A stretch of DNA of 33,870 nucleotides from Verrucomicrobiota bacterium (GTDB lineage: Bacteria > Chlamydiota > Chlamydiia > Chlamydiales > JAFEGQ01): the NCBI GenBank assembly GCA_018239785.1, contig JAFEGQ010000192.1, positions 1-33,870 on the forward strand. Reading direction: 5' to 3'. Below are positions 31,829-33,870 of this stretch, one piece after another. The translations under genes and the position numbers were made by a program. Numbering within the stretch: the stretch's first letter is position 1; every line of letters starts with the position of its first letter. Under the pieces are notes generated by a model, which worked only from the letters and a program-made list of their open reading frames with translations, searched no databases and was not told the DNA's origin.

Positions 31829-32512
31829 TTAGACCTGCTTTTGTTCAATGGACCCATTGAGCTTGGCCCAATCGGGGTGGCGAGCGAGCAGCTGCAATAA
31901 ACGGCCAAAAGAGCGGTCTTCCCCTCGGGCCTTGATTAACTGTGCGATCAGAGACAAATCCTCTGTCGTATCGACCGTCAAACGGTACCGAAAGCGGCCC
32001 AAACGAAATTTTTCTGGGTGGCGATAGAAGTAGAGGGTCACATGCTCTCTTTCATCTAACTCTTTGGCTTCCAGGTAAGCTCTTTCAAGGGCCTGATAAC
32101 TAAACACCTCGACATCCATTCCCCGAGGTAGCCACCGCTCCAACCCTGTGCTCATGGCATCGACCTTAGCCTCTAAAAACGCTTGAATCACCAACTCCAC
32201 CAGTTGAGGATCGATCAACGGGCAATCGGAGGTGATCCGCACTACCACATCGGCTCCCTTTGCCGCGCCATAGGTGCGAGCCAGGACATCGGTTTGACTC
32301 CCCCGATAGACCTTCTCGAAACGCTCGGCGATCAGGTCATCTTCGGGCTCTTCCGTCGTGGCAACAATCACCTCATCGAGAGAAGGGACCAAAGCGAGCG
32401 TCTCGAGCAAGTGGGCAAGCAGGCTTTTGCCTGCGACCTCTTTGAGGACCTTGCCAGGCAAACGGGTCGATCCCACCCGCGCTTGCACAACGGCAACAAT
32501 ATTTAAGCCCAA
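31829..32512 (-). CDS. SpsF-type cytidylyltransferase (nonulosonate/spore-coat sugar family)
   Basis: A 227-residue nucleotidyltransferase that likely activates a nonulosonic or related sugar as its CMP derivative. The nucleotide-binding start VVQARVGSTRLPGKVLKEV, DEVIVATTEEP, RITSDCPLID and LTVDTTEDLSLI are characteristic of the SpsF family, related to CMP-NeuAc synthetases. The only sensible start is a TTG at 32512, which overlaps the OsmC gene by ten bases; no Shine-Dalgarno sequence is visible, so coupled re-initiation is likely. Together with the NeuB-type fusion and the HAD gene it suggests surface glycan synthesis. Confidence 0.85.
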   Translation of the reverse strand: MGLNIVAVVQARVGSTRLPGKVLKEVAGKSLLAHLLETLALVPSLDEVIVATTEEPEDDLIAERFEKVYRGSQTDVLARTYGAAKGADVVVRITSDCPLIDPQLVELVIQAFLEAKVDAMSTGLERWLPRGMDVEVFSYQALERAYLEAKELDEREHVTLYFYRHPEKFRLGRFRYRLTVDTTEDLSLIAQLIKARGEDRSFGRLLQLLARHPDWAKLNGSIEQKQV

Positions 32513-32907
32513 TGGAAGTGGATATCCTGCTTGATCTTGGGGTCTAAAGCCGTATGGACGGGGCAGTGAAGAGCCGCAGCTTCTAAGGGAGCGCGATGCT
32601 GCTCTTCGACAGCGGGCAGGTGAAGGTGGATATGAAAAGCGGTCACCTTCATCACGGGGGAAAGGACCATCGTCTTATCCACTTCAGCTCTAGCTCCTTG
32701 GATGTCAATTTTTAAGCTTTTGGCCTTCATCTGCATAAGTGTAATCATGCAGCTGCCTAAGCTTGCTGCAAGGAGGTCAGTCGGTGACATATCGGTCCCC
32801 TCTCCTCCCATTTGCTTGGGAGCATCGATCATGATTGTTTTAGAGGCGATTGGGCTTTTTGCCTCCATTTTGAACCCCCCAACTAACTTGATCTCAACGC
32901 CAGACAT
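32503..32907 (-). CDS. OsmC/Ohr-family protein
   Basis: A 134-residue peroxide-resistance-type protein: OsmC enzymes reduce organic hydroperoxides with a pair of cysteines. The Cys in SLGSCMITL and the Cys in LHCPVH near the end are both present. MSPTDLLAASLGSC is the family signature. The ATG at 32907 is chosen because AAGGAG precedes it at good spacing; the frame extends 12 residues further to 32943 without support. It appears to be the first gene of the operon with the SpsF-type enzyme. Confidence 0.88.
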   Translation of the reverse strand: MSGVEIKLVGGFKMEAKSPIASKTIMIDAPKQMGGEGTDMSPTDLLAASLGSCMITLMQMKAKSLKIDIQGARAEVDKTMVLSPVMKVTAFHIHLHLPAVEEQHRAPLEAAALHCPVHTALDPKIKQDIHFHWA

Positions 32908-33192
32908 AGCACTCTCCTTTTTGAGGGAAGGATGCAACTGCAATCAAAATAACGCAAGGAAATTAGGGGTTTTTTCTCAAAAAGTAAGGAATAACTTCTT
33001 GATCGACAAATACCTATTTAAACCTTCTGGGTCATTGGCAAAAGCGCGTTGAACAGCAGGAGCGCCATTCGCAAACAGAGAACAGCGATGAGGATCGCAC
33101 CGTACTCGCCTATGGACTGTAGACCATCTGTCGTCGACGTAGGTGTAAAGCAACTATTGAAATCACAGCGACTTACCATTCAACTGGTATAC

Positions 33193-33351
33193 TCAACGTG
33201 AAGATTTTTTATCCTCAGATTCTGCCTTTGTTTTTTCATGGGGCACTGCGGTAAAGACGATCATCTTCCCTGTTTGCTGAAAAATGGCGCGTCTCCACCC
33301 CTCTGCGGTGAGAATCTTAGGGGAATTGGCCTGATGCAGCTTTGTAGCCAT
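33193..33351 (-). CDS. Small hypothetical protein (52 residues)
   Basis: A short gene too small for most callers but well supported. The ATG at 33351 is preceded at six bases by AAGGAG (complement of 33358-33363), the best ribosome binding site in this stretch. The product begins MATKLHQANSPKILTAEGWR, continues through a mixed hydrophobic middle (GKMIVFTAVPHE) and ends in a charged tail. Upstream, TATAAG could serve as a -10 element. No family is recognised. The gene is isolated in a gene-poor region. Confidence 0.6.
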   Translation of the reverse strand: MATKLHQANSPKILTAEGWRRAIFQQTGKMIVFTAVPHEKTKAESEDKKSSR

Positions 33352-33435
33352 AGCGATCTCCTTGTTACCTTATACAAGAAGAATTGCAAGACGCATGCCA
33401 AAACACTTAATTAACTTAGAAAATCTATTTATTTA

Positions 33436-33570
33436 TTAAAAGTATTGATGATTCATAGATGAATTAGCATCTCCTAGCTTGATCCCTTCTCTCAAGTAAG
33501 AATCCAGGGTGATGATCTCCCCATCAATTTTTAATTCCCTCATCCCCGCTTCAAGAGCTCTCCTCCATTC
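33436..33570 (-). pseudogene. Probable gene remnant or short ORF
   Basis: The minus strand is open from 33570 to the TAA at 33436 and encodes a protein-like peptide (WRRALEAGMRELKIDGEI, then SYLREGIKLGDAN). An in-frame TAG at 33571-33573 lies just upstream, and the only ATG (33543) would give 35 residues. The balanced composition looks like the C-terminal remnant of a decayed gene. WRRA is shared with the 52-residue protein nearby but is too short to prove kinship. Confidence 0.35.
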
Positions 33571-33573
33571 CTA

Positions 33574-33705
33574 CGTTTCCTTAACACAAGGAAAGAAGCT
33601 CTATCTTTCCTTCATCTAGTGAAAGATCAGCTGATTTTTATCATTAGCACGATGATAGATTTTTAACTCGTTCTATTTTAAGTAGACCTCTTTCGAAATT
33701 CAATC
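33574..33705. other. AT-rich stretch without a recognised gene
   Basis: This segment has stops in all frames I read and no tRNA, terminator or repeat that I can support. With the remnant and the 52-residue gene it makes the last kilobase of the window poor in genes, unlike the rest. Confidence 0.5.
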
Positions 33706-33708
33706 ATG

Positions 33709-33870
33709 TCAGTTGTCAAGATTAGGTGGCTGGCACTTGGCATAAAAGTAAGTAAGGTAGAAGTCTCGGGCTGCTCTTGCGCTTGCGCGCATTGGAGCAG
33801 AATAGGCTATGAGAAGAAAGGCCTCATCTCGCTGCCTAAAATCGCGTCCTCGGAGGGGGAGCGTATGCGA
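33709..33870 (-). CDS. Possible C-terminal end of an ORF running off the window
   Basis: The minus strand is open from the window edge to a TGA at 33709-33711 (53 residues). The peptide is protein-like (RGRDFRQRDEAFLLIAYS, then RASARAARDFYLTYFY). The plus strand is also open from an ATG at 33706 to the edge, but its Cys/Ser-rich product looks less natural. Neither is recognised, so the strand is uncertain. Confidence 0.3.
   Translation of the reverse strand, partial: SHTLPLRGRDFRQRDEAFLLIAYSAPMRASARAARDFYLTYFYAKCQPPNLDN

Noticed and set aside
33003-33122. Short plus-strand open frame (peptide with GHWQKRVEQQERHS)
   Set aside because: Protein-like composition but no start codon and only 39 codons; could be debris, not enough to annotate.
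33706-33870. Plus-strand ORF running off the window end
   Set aside because: Its Cys/Ser-rich composition is less protein-like than the opposite frame and there is no ribosome binding site.

Overview
The window most likely comes from a chlamydia-like (environmental) member of the Chlamydiota. The strongest evidence is gene order. A RodZ-like HTH membrane protein and RNase HIII (rnhC) are followed by two paralogous proteins with paired N-terminal hydrophobic segments, then gatC-gatA-gatB. As I remember it, Chlamydia trachomatis has the same arrangement: CT009 RodZ, CT008 rnhC, CT007-CT005 unknown/inclusion-membrane-like proteins, CT004-CT002 gatBAC. Further support comes from an RsmI-like methylase next to holA, a xerD-type recombinase, many hypothetical proteins with bilobed hydrophobic segments, and AAA ATPases of the DUF4143 and DUF1703 types. 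Base composition is near half GC by eye, so I do not name a genus.

Layout. 1-437: 3' end of an IS5/IS903-type transposase. 438-7500: an orphan gene, a divergent ApgM-like protein with a degenerate metal site, rodZ, rnhC and two tandem Inc-like paralogs. 7504-12715: a predicted outer-membrane beta-barrel gene, then a tightly overlapping gatC-gatA-gatB-EEP phosphodiesterase operon closed by two terminator-like hairpins. 12911-17634: a DUF4143 ATPase, pterin dehydratase, LysE exporter, alpha/beta hydrolase, an orphan gene, a YjjX-type NTPase and a small membrane protein. 17721-19972: a minus-strand overlapping operon (CxxC protein, xerD, esterase). 20158-23531: an orphan gene, RsmI-like methylase, holA and an EamA transporter. 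23528-26957: two large tandem paralogs with internal duplication. 27010-28686: a DUF1703 ATPase. 28709-32907: a likely nonulosonic (sialic/pseudaminic/legionaminic-like) sugar locus. It holds a GNAT-NeuB-SAF fusion and a Nudix protein on one strand, with OsmC, an SpsF-type cytidylyltransferase, a small ORF and a HAD phosphatase on the other. 32908-33870: gene-poor, with one well-supported 52-aa gene and several fragments.

The most unusual signal is a near-perfect palindromic element of about 163 bp present twice (19990-20152 and 23540-23703), in opposite orientation. The two arms of each copy differ from the other copy at matching positions, so the hairpin covaries. The same strand of the element carries a conserved open frame. 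One copy fills almost the whole space between two divergent start codons. The other has inserted at the 3' end of a coding sequence and supplies its last 55 or so residues, precisely where the adjacent paralog stops. It resembles, in behaviour though not in evident sequence, the Rickettsia palindromic elements that insert into genes. No tRNA, rRNA or CRISPR array was seen.
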